Both the position numbers and the translations under genes were made by a program. Shown here one piece after another: positions 33,471-45,700 of a DNA stretch of 64,000 nucleotides (position 1 is the stretch's first letter; each line of letters starts with the position of its first letter). Where the stretch lies: contig JAKSGN010000043.1 of NCBI GenBank assembly GCA_024180945.1, forward strand, positions 1,984,001 to 2,048,000, given 5' to 3'. This DNA comes from Macrophomina tecta. Taxonomy: Eukaryota > Ascomycota > Dothideomycetes > Botryosphaeriales > Botryosphaeriaceae. The notes under the pieces were generated by a model. The model was given only the letters and a program-made list of their open reading frames with translations, did no database searches and was not told the DNA's origin.

Positions 33471-35653
33471 TCAGGCTGATGGCAGCTCAGCCCCGCCCCT
33501 GGCCGCAACAAGGTCGTCGCCCAGTTTCCTGAGCTCGTACTTCTTGATCTTGCCGCTGCCAGTCATGGGAACGGCAGCGTCGACGCCGTCCTCGCCGAGC
33601 CAGAAGATGTGCGCGGGCGCCTTGTGCCTGCCCAGGCGCTGGCGGATCCACTCGCGCACCTCCTCGTCGGCGAGCCGCGTCGCCTGGCCGGGGGCGCGCT
33701 CGATGAAGGCGCCGACGACCTCGCCGTACTTGCTGTGGCGCAGGCCGACGACGATGGCGCGCTCGATCGAAGGGTGCGCGACGAGGCGCTCTTCGATTTC
33801 GAGGGGGTAGATGTTCTCGCCGCCTGGACCGAGACGTCAGTTGAAAGGACTGCGGGGGGGGGATGGGGTTGGGGGCATGGACACATACCTCTGATGATGA
33901 TGTCCTTGAAGCGGCCGGTGATGGTGCAGTAACCCTGCTCGTCGAAGACGGCCTCGTCGCCCGTGTGCAGCCACAGGATGCCCTGCTCGTCGCGGATCAT
34001 GCACTCGTCCGTCTTGTCCGGGTTGTGCCAGTAGCCGCGCTGCAGCTGGTAGCCCGCCATGCACAGCTCGCCCCGCTGCCCCACGGGCAGGATGCGGTTG
34101 TCGCGGTCCACAATCTTCGCGTGCGCGTGCGGCAGGATCGTGCCGACGGTGGTGAGCCGCCGGTCCACTGTGTCCCAAGTGTGGGCGTTGAAACACGTGG
34201 GCGAGGCTTCGGTGAGGCCTGCATGGTTACACACGCGGTCAGCCGGGTCACGCTTCTCTCTTTACGCCGCAGCCACGTAGTCGTCGGGAAGTCCGCATGC
34301 TGAAAAGTGGGGAACAGGGGCGACTGAGGAGGGATGGTAGATAAACATGCTCCTCCCGCGTATTCGTCGGGGCTCGGGGCTTCTCTCTTTCACACTTACC
34401 GTAGCTGCTCGTGTACTCGGTCATTCCCAACTCTACCAGTATACCTTCCATGAGATGGCGCGGCACCGGTGCTCCCGCGATGATTCCGGTCCTCAGCTTG
34501 CTGCAGTCGAAGCCCTCTGGCCGCGGAAGTGACAGGATGGAGTCGAACATGGCGGGGACGCCGTGCAATCCGGTGCACTGCTCATCAGAAACAGCGCGCA
34601 GAGTCGCCTCGGCGTCGAAAACCTCGCCTGGAAGCACAAGTTTGCTGCCATGCGTTACGCAGGCCATCAGTCCAAGCACGAGACCGAAGCAGTGGAACAG
34701 CGGAGGAGGGCAGGCGAGCACATCCTCCGGTGTGAAGGCCATGCGGTCACCAATGAACCTGGAATTGTTCACGATGTTGCTGTTTCGCCGATGTGTCAGT
34801 TTTTGCCGGTTTGGGCGCCTAAACGTCCACAATTCCGAACCGGGGCTTTGACTTACTGGTGGGTGAGCATTGCCGCCTTAGGGTTTCCAGTGGAGCCACT
34901 GGTGAATTGCAGATTGCACACATCATGGGTATTGAGACCAGAACTAACGCGGAAGAGGTAGTATGGAGAAATCACGTCACCCAGGCTGATCAACTTGTCG
35001 TAAGTGGTAAACTCTGGGATCTCCTCGCGCAGGGCAACCACGTGTGCTAACGATGGCAGGGTCTTGAGGCGCGAATCCGCTGATCGCAATTGCTCGACGA
35101 GGTTGCCGTTGTCGTAGCGGCCAATGTGCGATTGGATAAACAAAAGCTTGCATTCTGCGATTGGGTCAGCGATATCGGTCCCCACCGCGACGCGATCGAC
35201 GCCGGCCTGGAAAATGCGAATCCACTCACCTGTGTGATTCAACGCATACGTAGCCTCAGTAGCCGTGTAAGTGTTGTTCAGCACCACCAGGATGGTACCA
35301 ATCCTCGCCGCTGCGAAAAAGACAGCGACATATTCCTCGCAGTTGCCGGCCATGATGGCGATGCGGTCTCCGGGCTTAATGCCCATGGAGAGCAGGCCGC
35401 GGGCCAGCAGCATACTCTGCTCTTTCAGGTCGGCATATGTCCAGCGAGTACCGGTCCAGGACACCACCAGGGCTTCCTTGTTGCCATACTTCTCGGCCTG
35501 GAAGTCGAGGAGCTCTCCAATGGTGAAGTTCAAAAGAGGGGGGTCGATGGGGCCATGGACCAAGGATAGTTGCAGCCCCTGGGGCCGCGAGGCTGGGTCG
35601 AGGATATGAAGAGTCTGGTTCAGACGCTGGAGGGCGGGGCTGGGCTGGGCCAT
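33471..35653 (-). CDS. sidI: acyl-CoA ligase, SidI-like (siderophore acyl precursor activation)
   Basis: Five exons, 35653-35230, 35154-34857, 34779-34400, 34218-33889 and 33823-33471, encode 594 residues. The introns are 75, 77, 181 and 65 bp. The AMP-binding motifs are complete: LQFTSGSTGNPKAAMLTHHN (P-loop, completed across intron 2), the A5 motif SSYGLTEASP completed across intron 3, WLHTGDEAVFDEQGY, FKDIIIRGGENIYPLEIEE completed across intron 4, and the catalytic Lys region GSGKIKKYELR. These enzymes form acyl-AMP and then acyl-CoA. The length matches fungal SidI, the mevalonyl-CoA ligase of triacetylfusarinine synthesis, and the neighbours (SidF-type transferase, siderophore NRPS) support that role, but general medium-chain ligases look alike. 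The N-terminus has R-L-x5-I-L rather than a proper PTS2 spacing, and the C-terminus has no PTS1. Confidence 0.87.
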
Positions 35654-36737
35654 GGTGGGCAGGGTGGCAGTGATGTTCTTGACGGATGGCTCTCAGGACA
35701 CAACACTCTCAGCACTCTGGACAAAGGGAAGAAGGCAGGATTGATAAGACCCAGGGCAGAGCTCGGTGACGACGCGCCCGCAAGAGCCGGGCTGGACCAC
35801 AGCGGGCTTTTCTCTGGTACAGCACCTTTGCTCCAGGTCTCGGAGCAGCAGGCCGGCGGAGCTTGGAGCTCGCGAGGATCAGCAGTGGCCCGCAGTCGGA
35901 GGGGCAGGCAGGCCAGGCACTGACCCGGCGATCGCGCACTGCTTCCGGGGCAGCTGAATTTTTCTGATCCATCTGATAAAATGGCTTGGCCCTAGCGCAG
36001 GGCGGCGTGGGCGTGGTAGCATCAGACGAGAGGTTGAGAGAACATGGCTTGGAAGGTTGTGGGCGGTAGCTGCCGCTATCAGATCCGCTTTTGGATTCGT
36101 ATCCCGGACATTGCCGCTATCTGATCCGCTAGCTGGGCACCCCTGCCCGCCCCTGCCCACACCTTTCGCTACCCTCTGCGCTCCCTGTCCGCCGACACCG
36201 CCCCTCGTCGACCGCTGCTCGCCCCCGGCCCTTGTCGCCACCCGCTCAATTTCAGGGTTTGCGTGGGGACGTCACCTCCTCAAATCCTCTGCCATCCGCA
36301 CCCACCCACCCGCCCTAGCTCTCTTTCCGGTCACGCCTCGGAGCTCAGCGCCTCCAGCGAGCGAGCGCCATGACACCAGTGCGCATTCAGAGCTTCCGGT
36401 GCGGGTCATCGCCGCTGTACGGTGATGGATGTGGTGGCATGCTGGGGCGCCTTGGTCACTCTCGCCGAGCCCGCATCGAGCGCGACATCGGCATACCCAG
36501 TGATGGAACCGTCGCAGAGCTGCGGCTTTCCTGGGGCTCGTGTCCAGCCTGAGCCTGCTCGTCCATCTCTCTGAATTATTTTTTTTTTTTCCCCTCCAAG
36601 CGGCGGCTGTCTGATTATCTCTTCTATGTAGCTGGCGCCAAAATCTTATCAGATTCCCGTTCTCCGGCCCTCTCACTGAGAGCTGCACCCCGCAAGCCCC
36701 TGCCCTCACTTTCTTTGCAGCAATTGGTTCTGCATCC
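35654..36737. promoter_or_regulatory. bidirectional promoter, acyl-CoA ligase / siderophore NRPS
   Basis: 1084 bp between divergent starts. GATA elements: ATCTGATAA at 35971-35979, TATCAGATC at 36077-36085, TATCTGATC at 36118-36126, TTATCAGAT at 36646-36654. The two middle ones sit inside a 19-bp near-identical repeat. A T-run lies at 36579-36590. This is the densest group in the window and lies before the committing enzyme of the pathway. Confidence 0.7.
36071..36130. repeat. duplicated 19-bp GATA-containing element
   Basis: TGCCGCTATCAGATCCGCT at 36071-36089 and the same with T for the central A at 36112-36130. The only difference is the W position of the GATA consensus. Spacing is 41 bp, about four helical turns. 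Confidence 0.65.
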
Positions 36738-39700
36738 ATGGCGTTCTCCACGAGCTTTCCGGCCCTCGACACGCTGTATCGCCCGCCCTTATCGGCTGCG
36801 CAAGCCGGGATCAGCAATCGGCTTCGAGGCACTGCAGCACTGCATGAGGATGACGCCCCTGTGGACTTTGCCTGGAATAAGGCAGTCCTCAACCGCGGCT
36901 CTGCTGACTTGACTACGGACGCTGTTCTCGAGGCTGCTGCCCGCCTCGTGTCAGCTTTCACTGGCGAGGATGACGTCCTTTTCCGCTACTCTCTGCCTGC
37001 CGCCAGCCCCAACTTCACTGAGCCTGCCCTGGAGAAATTCGGTGTTGCTACAGCCTTCCTTGACTATGAGGCGGCTCAGCGCTCCAGATCATGCACTGTC
37101 ACTGCCTATCCGGGCTCCCAATACCCCCATACCGATGCCTACACTGACTTCTCAGTCGATGTCCTTGAAAACGGACAAACGGCGAGCTTCTCCACTACGG
37201 TATGCCCTACCCCGCAGATACGCGTAGCCTAAACTAAGCTTGCTGCAGCCATTCATTTTGCGCGTGGAGCTTGGATCTAAAATCCAGCTTAGCGTTCATT
37301 ACTACAGGCGCTTGATGTCCAACACTATCGGACTATCCCTGCTCAGCTTTGTTGCCAACCACTTGGTGTCAAGATCATTCGCTGCACCGTCAGAAGATGT
37401 GCAGCCTTCTTTACTATCACAACTTAATTATCCCTCTCTTTCCCAACCACCGCCCCTCCTGGAAGACCGTGAACGCGGCCACGACGTCGTCGGACCAGCC
37501 CTCCTTCACTCTGCCTTCAGGAGAAGAGCACAAGACTATCCTGAAAGGCCAGCTCTAGATTTCCTGAAGTCCCTTCCCTCGCAATCTTCTCAGGCAGCGC
37601 ACGATGTCTTTACCTACTCTGAGCTGGATAAGCTCACGGACGCGCTCGCCATCCACATCAGAAACAACGTCACTACAGATGGCAGACAGCCAGTCGTCCC
37701 TGCGATCATTTCTTCATCTGTGGAGCTTTACGTTTGTTGGCTAGCCACTCTCAAGTCCGGCTGCGCTTTCTGTCCTGTCTCTCCAGAAGCTCCAGTCGAT
37801 CAGCTTCTCTTCGTCTTCCAAGATGTCCAAGCGTCACTTCTACTGGGCCGGGGACCCAAGTCTGGTGCACTACCTAGTCTACCTGATGGAATTTGCAAGT
37901 GGATTGATGTGAGCGCGTACATTGGAGAATGGCGCTCGACAACTGTACCTGCAGTTGACCCTGCAAGTTTGCCTGCAATCGATGAGTACAATCTTGCCTA
38001 CGTCATGTATACCAGTGGGTCGACTGGACGTCCGAAGGGTGTCAAGATTGCCCACCACTCAGCAGTATGCTCTATTGCTTCTCACTCCCTCTATCTCTCT
38101 GCCCGCGCTACAATCACACCATCGCGCTGGTTCCAATTCGCCGCTCCAACCTTCGATCCTTCCGTTATGGAAATCTTCGTCACCTTTTCCACTGGTAACA
38201 CGCTCTGCTCCGCTGAGCGCCAGACTAGTTTGACCGACCCCGAGGCTACTATCTCTGAGCTTCGCGCAACTGTCATGATGGCAACACCGAGTATGGCGGC
38301 TATCCTGGATCCCCGCAAGGTGCCAACATTGAAAGACCTCTGGGTCATGGGCGAAGCCGTCAACCGCAGAGTCATCGAAAACTTCTCCGCTGACTCCCCT
38401 GCCCGCATCGAACGTCACGGCGCCGCCTCCGGTCCTTCCCCGGAGGGCCTGCTGAATGCGTATGGTCCGACCGAGGGGTCCATCAATTGCACTTTGGTCT
38501 CGAATTTCTCTGTCCATGACAAGGGTTCGATCATCGGCAAGCCGCTGCAAACCTGCGCAATGTTCGTCATCGACCCTGCCGAGCGCGAGCCCATCGTCAT
38601 GCCTGTCGGTTTCCCCGGCGAGCTGGTTATCGGTGGCCCTCAGGTCTCTGCTGGATACTTGAACAGGCCAGAAGAGACAGCCAAGGCTTTCGTCGAGAGC
38701 AAGAAGTATGGCAGGCTTTACAGGACTGGGGATCGCGCTAGGGTCATTGAAGACAGAGACGGCAGCTTTACCATCGAGTACCTGGGTCGCCTGACCACTG
38801 ATCAGGTAAAGCTGAGTGGAAGACGTGTCGAGCTCGGCGATATCGAAGCCGTCGTTGAGAAGGTGGAAGGCGTCAAAGAAGCCGTGGTGGTTGCTCACAA
38901 GCCTGTTGGCGGCGGACATGGTAGCGAACAAGTCGTCGCTTGCATCTTGCCACATGCTGATACTGACTTGGACGGCCTGGTTAAGTCTTGTCAGACTGCC
39001 GCAGACAGCTGGCTTCAGCCTCACATGCGGCCATCGAAGTATTTCTTCCTTGAAGAGATTCCGCGGTCTCGTTCAGGGAAGATCGACCGTCGTGCATTGG
39101 GCAAGGTGGTTGAAGAGCGCTGGTTGAGTGCGGCAGCGACCGCGCCCCTCGAAAGCGGCGTGGATGATTACGCGGAGCTTAATGACGAAGTCAAGAAGCT
39201 GGTCTTTAGTGGTGTCGCCGAGGTCACTGAGTCATCCTCCGACGCTATTTCCCCGTCTGCAGAGCTTCTCTCGTATGGATTCGACAGTCTGAGAGCCATG
39301 CGCTTTCTCCAGAAGGCCCGCGAGATGGGCCTTAATGGATTGACTGTTGGAGATGTCGTCACCTGCCGCACTTTCAGGGAGTTGGTTGTCAAGTATACCA
39401 AGGTATCTCAAAAACGGCAAGAAACTGCTGCCTCCGACCCTTCTGCCGATGCCTGGGCGGCAATGGTTACAGCATTCCAGAAGAAGCATGAAGAGGAGTG
39501 TGCTGAATCTCTCGAAGTGCCGAGCGATGCCTTTGAGAAGGTTCTTCCCACGACTTCGACGCAGTCTGGTATGCTTGCCAGTTTCCTCCGCAGTATCATT
39601 GACCCCACCAGACAAGACAACAAGCACTACATCAACCACTCTGTATATGAGATTGCAGCAGGACATGACGTGGATGCTGTTCGCGATGCTTGGTTGGCCG

Positions 39701-42700
39701 CATTGCGTAACGGAGAGGCGTTCAGGACCGCCTTCGTCTCCGTAGATAATGATTTGGCGCCATTCGCTCAGTGTGTCTTCAAGACCACATCCCCGCGCGG
39801 CCAAACGGAGGCGAATTTGTACCAATGCCAGTCGGATGAAGGCTTCACCGACCTCATATCTAAGGCGCTGGAAGATGCGGAATCTTCGATCGTCCTTGAC
39901 AAACCACCTCTCAACCTCGCCATAGTCCGATCCCCCACTCGCTCGGCTGTCGTCCTGAGCTTATTCCATGCCATCTTCGACGGAGGTTCTCTGCAACTAC
40001 TGGTCGAAGACGTCGAGGCCCATTTCTTCGGCCGCGGTCTGGCTAACAGGACTCAAATCGATGTCGCAGTTGAGCGTCACTTCCGCGCAGACCGCGAAGG
40101 TGCAAAGCGGTACTGGTTGGAGCAGCTGGAAGACTGTGCGCCCACTACCTTTCCTGCTCTTTCTCGACTGCAGCCTCAACGCCTTCCGAGAGGCCCTCAA
40201 GTTTCTACCGTCCTTTCGAATATCACTCTAGACGACCTGCAGACTGCTTCTAAGGCATCCCAAATTTCCTCGCTTGCGATTCTCCAGGCCGCCTGGTCAA
40301 TCGTTTTGTTTGGCTATACTGGATCCAAAGCGGACGTTGTATTCGGAAGTGTTGTCTCAGATAGGTACAGTCAGGAGACTGCTGACTGTCTGGGCCCTAC
40401 ATTCGTCACTGTCCCTATTCGCGTGTCTGCAAGCTCCGCAGATGTGACTGTTCAAGACATTGCTAAGCGTCTGACACTTCAGAACACGGAAGCTATTCAC
40501 CACCTCCACACGCCACTCAGTTCCCTCGTCACCTCTGAGGGTCGTCTTCATTATGACACGTTGATCGCCTTCCAGAGCTTTCCCGGTGGAGCTGCTGGAA
40601 GTGACCTTTGGAAATCGATTGAATACCCGCCAATGGGCAACGACTTCGCGGTTATGCTCGAAATTTGGCCTACTGAAAACGGTCAGCTTCTCCTCAAGGC
40701 TACTTACGAGAACAAGCATCTTGATAGCATGGCTGCACACACGATGTTGAATCAACTTGAAGACGCAATCAACTTCATTCTCGAAGGCCCCGCGAAGCCG
40801 TTCTTGGATGGCCGCTTTGCAAGTAGGCCAGAACTTCTTTCTGCGTCTCCAGAGGCATCAAAGAATGACACTGCCGAAGAGAAACTGCTACTCCATGGGC
40901 CCTTTGAGAAGCTTGCAGCTGACTACCCTGAAGCCATTGCTATGGAATTCTTCTACGGGTGTGATGCGGACGCAGAGCGCATCCAATGGAGCTTCGCCGA
41001 GCTGAATCAGCGAGCCGACGCTCTGGCGAAGTACCTCGTGGTCAGGCTTGGATCTCTTGCGGATCGCGTTGTGCCCATCTGCATGGAGAAATGCCCGGAG
41101 CTTTATGTTGCTATCCTGGGTATCTTGAAGGCTGGTGCAGCTTGGTGCCCCATTCACCCTGAGTTCCCGTCCAAGCGCCAGCACGACCTCATCGCCAGGA
41201 CTGATGCATCCCTCGTTCTCCTGGCCGCTGGCACATTCAACATTGACGGCTCTGCCATCCCCGAGGGGGTCGAGACGTTAGATATTACTGTTCCCTTGCC
41301 AGCCGATGTGGCGTATAGTAGTGTCGTGTTGCCTACACCGGAGCCCCAGAACCTGGCGTACCTGATATTCACCAGTGGCACTACCGGGCCTCCAAAGGGT
41401 GTCCCAATCAGCCACCTGGCTGCCGCCTCGGCCATGCGCTCTCTTTGCACTGTGATTCCCTCAGACACCAAGACCGGTCATGTGCGCGGTCTTCAGTTCT
41501 GTCAGTACACCTTCGACGTGTTCGTAGAAGACGTCTTCGAGATCTGGAGAATGGGTGGAACGATCGTGTCCGCACCCAAACAGCTTATGTTGGGCTCCTT
41601 TGTTCAACTCGCCAACTACACCAAGGCCACCCACGCGCACTTGACGCCCGCCTTCGCAAGCGTCATTACCCGCCAGAGCCTTGAGACTCTGGAAGTTATC
41701 ACCATGATCGGCGAGAAACTGAACCAGCCCGTCGCGGATGACTGGGGTAACAACATGCGTGCATACAACACCTACGGTCCTGCGGAGGCGGCTGTGGTCT
41801 CAACCGTCGAGCAGTTCGGCCCGGATAACTACAGGAATGTCAAGAGCTCCAACGTCGGTGTACCTCTCGATACTGTTGGAGCATACGTCATTCAGGAGGG
41901 CCGTGTGGTCATGCGCAATGCTATTGGCGAGCTGGCCCTTGCCGGTAATCAGCTGTCTTGCGGCTACTGGAAGGACGCCGACAAGTCGAATGAGAAGTTC
42001 ATTTGGAGCGAGAGTCTGCAGCGTACCATATACCTAACCGGTGACCTCGTCAGGCAGTTGGGAGACGGCTCTATTGACTTTGTCGGCAGAGATGACGACC
42101 TAGTCAAGATTGCCGGTCAGCGTGTGGAGCTGAGTGAAATTGCATACTTCCTCTGTGCCAGCCACCCTGCGGTTCAGCAGACCGAGGTTCAGTATCTCGA
42201 GTCGAAGAAGAGATCGGGGAAGGTCGTTGTTGCGTTCCTGGCTGTTCCTGGATATGGCGGTGGCGAAGGCGAAGACGCAGCTATCATAAGCGTTGCTGAG
42301 GATAACGCACGCAGGCTCTTACCTGCCCATATGATCCCAGACTTCTTCATCGTCCTTCCGAGTATCCCGCGTACCCCGTCTGCCAAGGTCGACCGTCACG
42401 CACTTAAGGGTATCTTTTACGATCATGAGCAGACCCATGTCAAGGAGGCCGTCGAAGACGCATCAGAGATTGAGTGGCGTGAGGCCAACCCCGTTCTTGT
42501 TGACGTCTTGTCTCAGGTCACTGGTGCCCCTAAGGAGGCTATCAAACCAAACAGCACTCTGGGCGCCCTGGGAATCGACTCCATTGGCGCCATCAGGCTC
42601 GCAGCGAAGATGAACGCTGCCAAAGCTTCGTTGTCCGTCCTGGATGTTCTTCGTTGCAAGACCATCTCCGACATCGGTTCATTCACCGAAAACAAACAGG

Positions 42701-45700
42701 CTCGCTTGGCCCTGAGCCAGGAGATCAGTGAATTTCATAACACTTGGGCTGCATCTGTTGGCGCTTATCTCGGCCATGATGGCTTCCGCGTTGCGCGCGC
42801 TAGTGTCCTCCAGGAAAGCTTACTGGGCGAGTCGATGCAAAATCCGCAGTCGTACTGGAGCAACCATTTCTTCGACCTCGACGAGAGTGTGGACTTAGAG
42901 CGCTTGGAGAAGGCCTGGTGGCAGCTGGCCAGCGAGACTGAGGCTCTGCGTGCCGGATTCGTGCCTATTGCTGCAGTACCGAAGCCCAAGTCTTCCGCGA
43001 ACTCTAACGCCATCTTCCTGCAAATTATCTACGATGAGGCCAGGGTTGATTGGGCCGTCAAGAAAATCGAGCAAGAAAAACTTGTAGAGACTGCCAAAGA
43101 AGTGTCTATTCAGATTGCACAACGCCACCAAGGCACTGTCTTCAGAAACCCGCCATGGGCCGTCAACGTCCTGGAGCATGCCGGCGGAAATACCATGGTC
43201 ATGACTATTCACCACTCCCTGCACGACGGGCCGTCTCTGGACTTCATCATCAACGAACTGGGTGCTAAGTACAACATGGCTGTTACAAAGCCACGCTGCC
43301 AAATTCTTGAGGCACTTGCCGTCGCAAGTGACGGTGCTGAGCCAGAGGCTACCGATGCCTTCTGGGAGAAAGAGCTTCAGGGTGTCACCAGCGACATATC
43401 TGAGGGCTCTGGACCCAAGCCAAGCAATGATGCTACCCCGACGGAGATGCACAATGTGGACCATGTGGCATCGTTATCGAAAAAGGAACTTCAGGAAGCC
43501 ACGCACCGCCTCGGCGCTACATCTATTGCGGCTGTCATCCGCGCTGCTTGGGGATTCAGCTTGGCTGAGTTCTTCGAAAGCCCTGATGTGGTTTTCGCTG
43601 AGGTACTCTCAGAGCGTATCACAGACTCCAGGCTGGAGAGTGCTATAGCCCCTCTGATCTCTGTTGTTCCTGTCCCGGTGCGTGCAAGGGGAACTGGAAA
43701 GCAACTCGTCGCTGAGCAGAGCAGGCTTTCCCGCGACACCTGGGCTCACCGTCACGTGCGGCCGGGAACTATCAGAAAGATCCTTCAGCGCCCTGTCGAC
43801 CAGGCACTTTATCCCGCTGTCTTCGTCTTCCATCCGGACGGCGAGTCTTCTGATAGCCAGGCACAGTTGCCGTGGAAGAAGGCTGACGATTTGGTTCTCT
43901 CGGTTGAACACTCGATGGCCTTCAACGTCTGGCAAGTTGGGGAACAGCTGACTCTTTCATTTTCTGCTGCCAACAATATGATGAGCGCCGAGCACCAAGC
44001 TCTCTTCGTCCGCCAAGTTGATGCGCTGCTGTCGTCCATGGTGATCCATCCCGAAATGGAGGTTGCTGACCTCACGAATTTCTTCCCCACTGACCTCAAG
44101 AGCATCACCACGCCTCGCCCTGATACCCTCTGTCCCACAAGTGCCGATCCCACTTGGTGGGTCAGCCACTTTGCTGAAGAACATCCTGACTGGGAAGCTG
44201 TCGAGATCGCAACCCAAACCTGGCCAGAAGCCAAGACCGTCTCCTGGACGTACAAGGAGCTTGACACCTACGCCAACCGTGTTGCTGCCTACATCAAGAA
44301 ATATGGTAGTGGGACTGGATCGGTAGCCATCTGTCTTCCCCGCACACTCGAAGCTTACGGGATCATCTACGGTATCTTCAAATCCGGACAGACTTATTTA
44401 CCGCTGGAGGAAAGCTTGCCTCTTGATCGTAAGATCTTCCTTTGTCAGGACAGCAGCGCCTCTCTGCTCTTCACCACAGCCGACCTCTTCGAGATCTCTC
44501 CAGACTTTGACGACTCGAGTTGTAAGGTCATTGATACGGAGACCGTCGGCTTCCAGGATGAGCTCAACTCATTCGATGGCAACCCTGTGCCTGTCACTTA
44601 CGACCCGCACGCCAACGCCTACGTCCTCTATACTTCTGGATCCACTGGAAAGCCCAAGGGTGTCCTGGTGAGCAGGCGAAATCTCGCTTCTTTCATGGAT
44701 GCTGAGTCCGAATTCATCTGCGATGTCGTCCCGGCTACGAAGACTTTGGCAGGTTCTGGTAAATACCTAAACCTCGCTAGCAGAGCCTTTGACGTGCACA
44801 TCGGCGAAATGTTCTTGTCCTGGAGACATGGACTTGCTGCTGTCACGGCTCGTCGTACACTGCTTCTCGATGACCTGGCAGCCGCGCTCAAGAACCTGCG
44901 GATCACCCACGCCAGTTTCGTGCCCTCGCTCCTTGATCAAACTGGCCTGACCCCTGATGACGCACCTGACTTGGTCTTCCTCGGTGTGGGCGGCGAAAAA
45001 ATGACGGAGAAGACAAGGAAGCTGTGGGGCGGCCACCATCGTGTCGGCCTCATCAACGCTTACGGCCCCACTGAAGTTACTGTCGGTTGCACTGGCGCTC
45101 GCCTGGGTCCCAACTCTGACCCCAAGGACATCGGTAGCCCGCTGGGAGATTGCGTTGGACATATTCTGCGCCCGGGCACTAACACGTACGTCAAGCGTAT
45201 GATGCCGGGTGAATTGTGTTTCACTGGAAGCCTCGTTGCCAATGGATACCTCAACCGCCCTGATGCCGCCGGTTTTGTGGACGACTTCAATGGCGAGCGT
45301 ATGTACCGCACTGGCGATATTGTTCGTCTTTTGTCCAATAACAGCATCGAGTTCCTGGGGCGCAGAGACGATCAGGTCAAGATCCGAGGACAGCGTGTGG
45401 AGCTCGGTGAAATTTCTGAGGGTGTCAGAGTCTCTTCGTCCGAGCCCGTCAATGTTGCAACGCTTCTGCTCAAGCACAAAGAGCTCTCCCGCCCTCAGCT
45501 GGTTGCTTTCATCGCCAATGAGAAGGACAGTAAAGTGGCCAAGGAGAATCAGGACCAATGCAAGTTCCTCGATCAGCAGTACGAGGCCCTCAACGCAAGT
45601 GTCCGCCCAAACTGCCAGAAGATCCTGCCTGCTCACATGGTTCCGGATCTTCTGGTTCCCGTCAACATTATTCCGCTTACTGCCACCTCGGCCAAGGCGG

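Noticed and set aside
35600..35653. PTS2 peroxisome signal at the N-terminus of the acyl-CoA ligase
   Set aside because: RLNQTLHIL has the His one residue too early for the consensus; not called as a PTS2.
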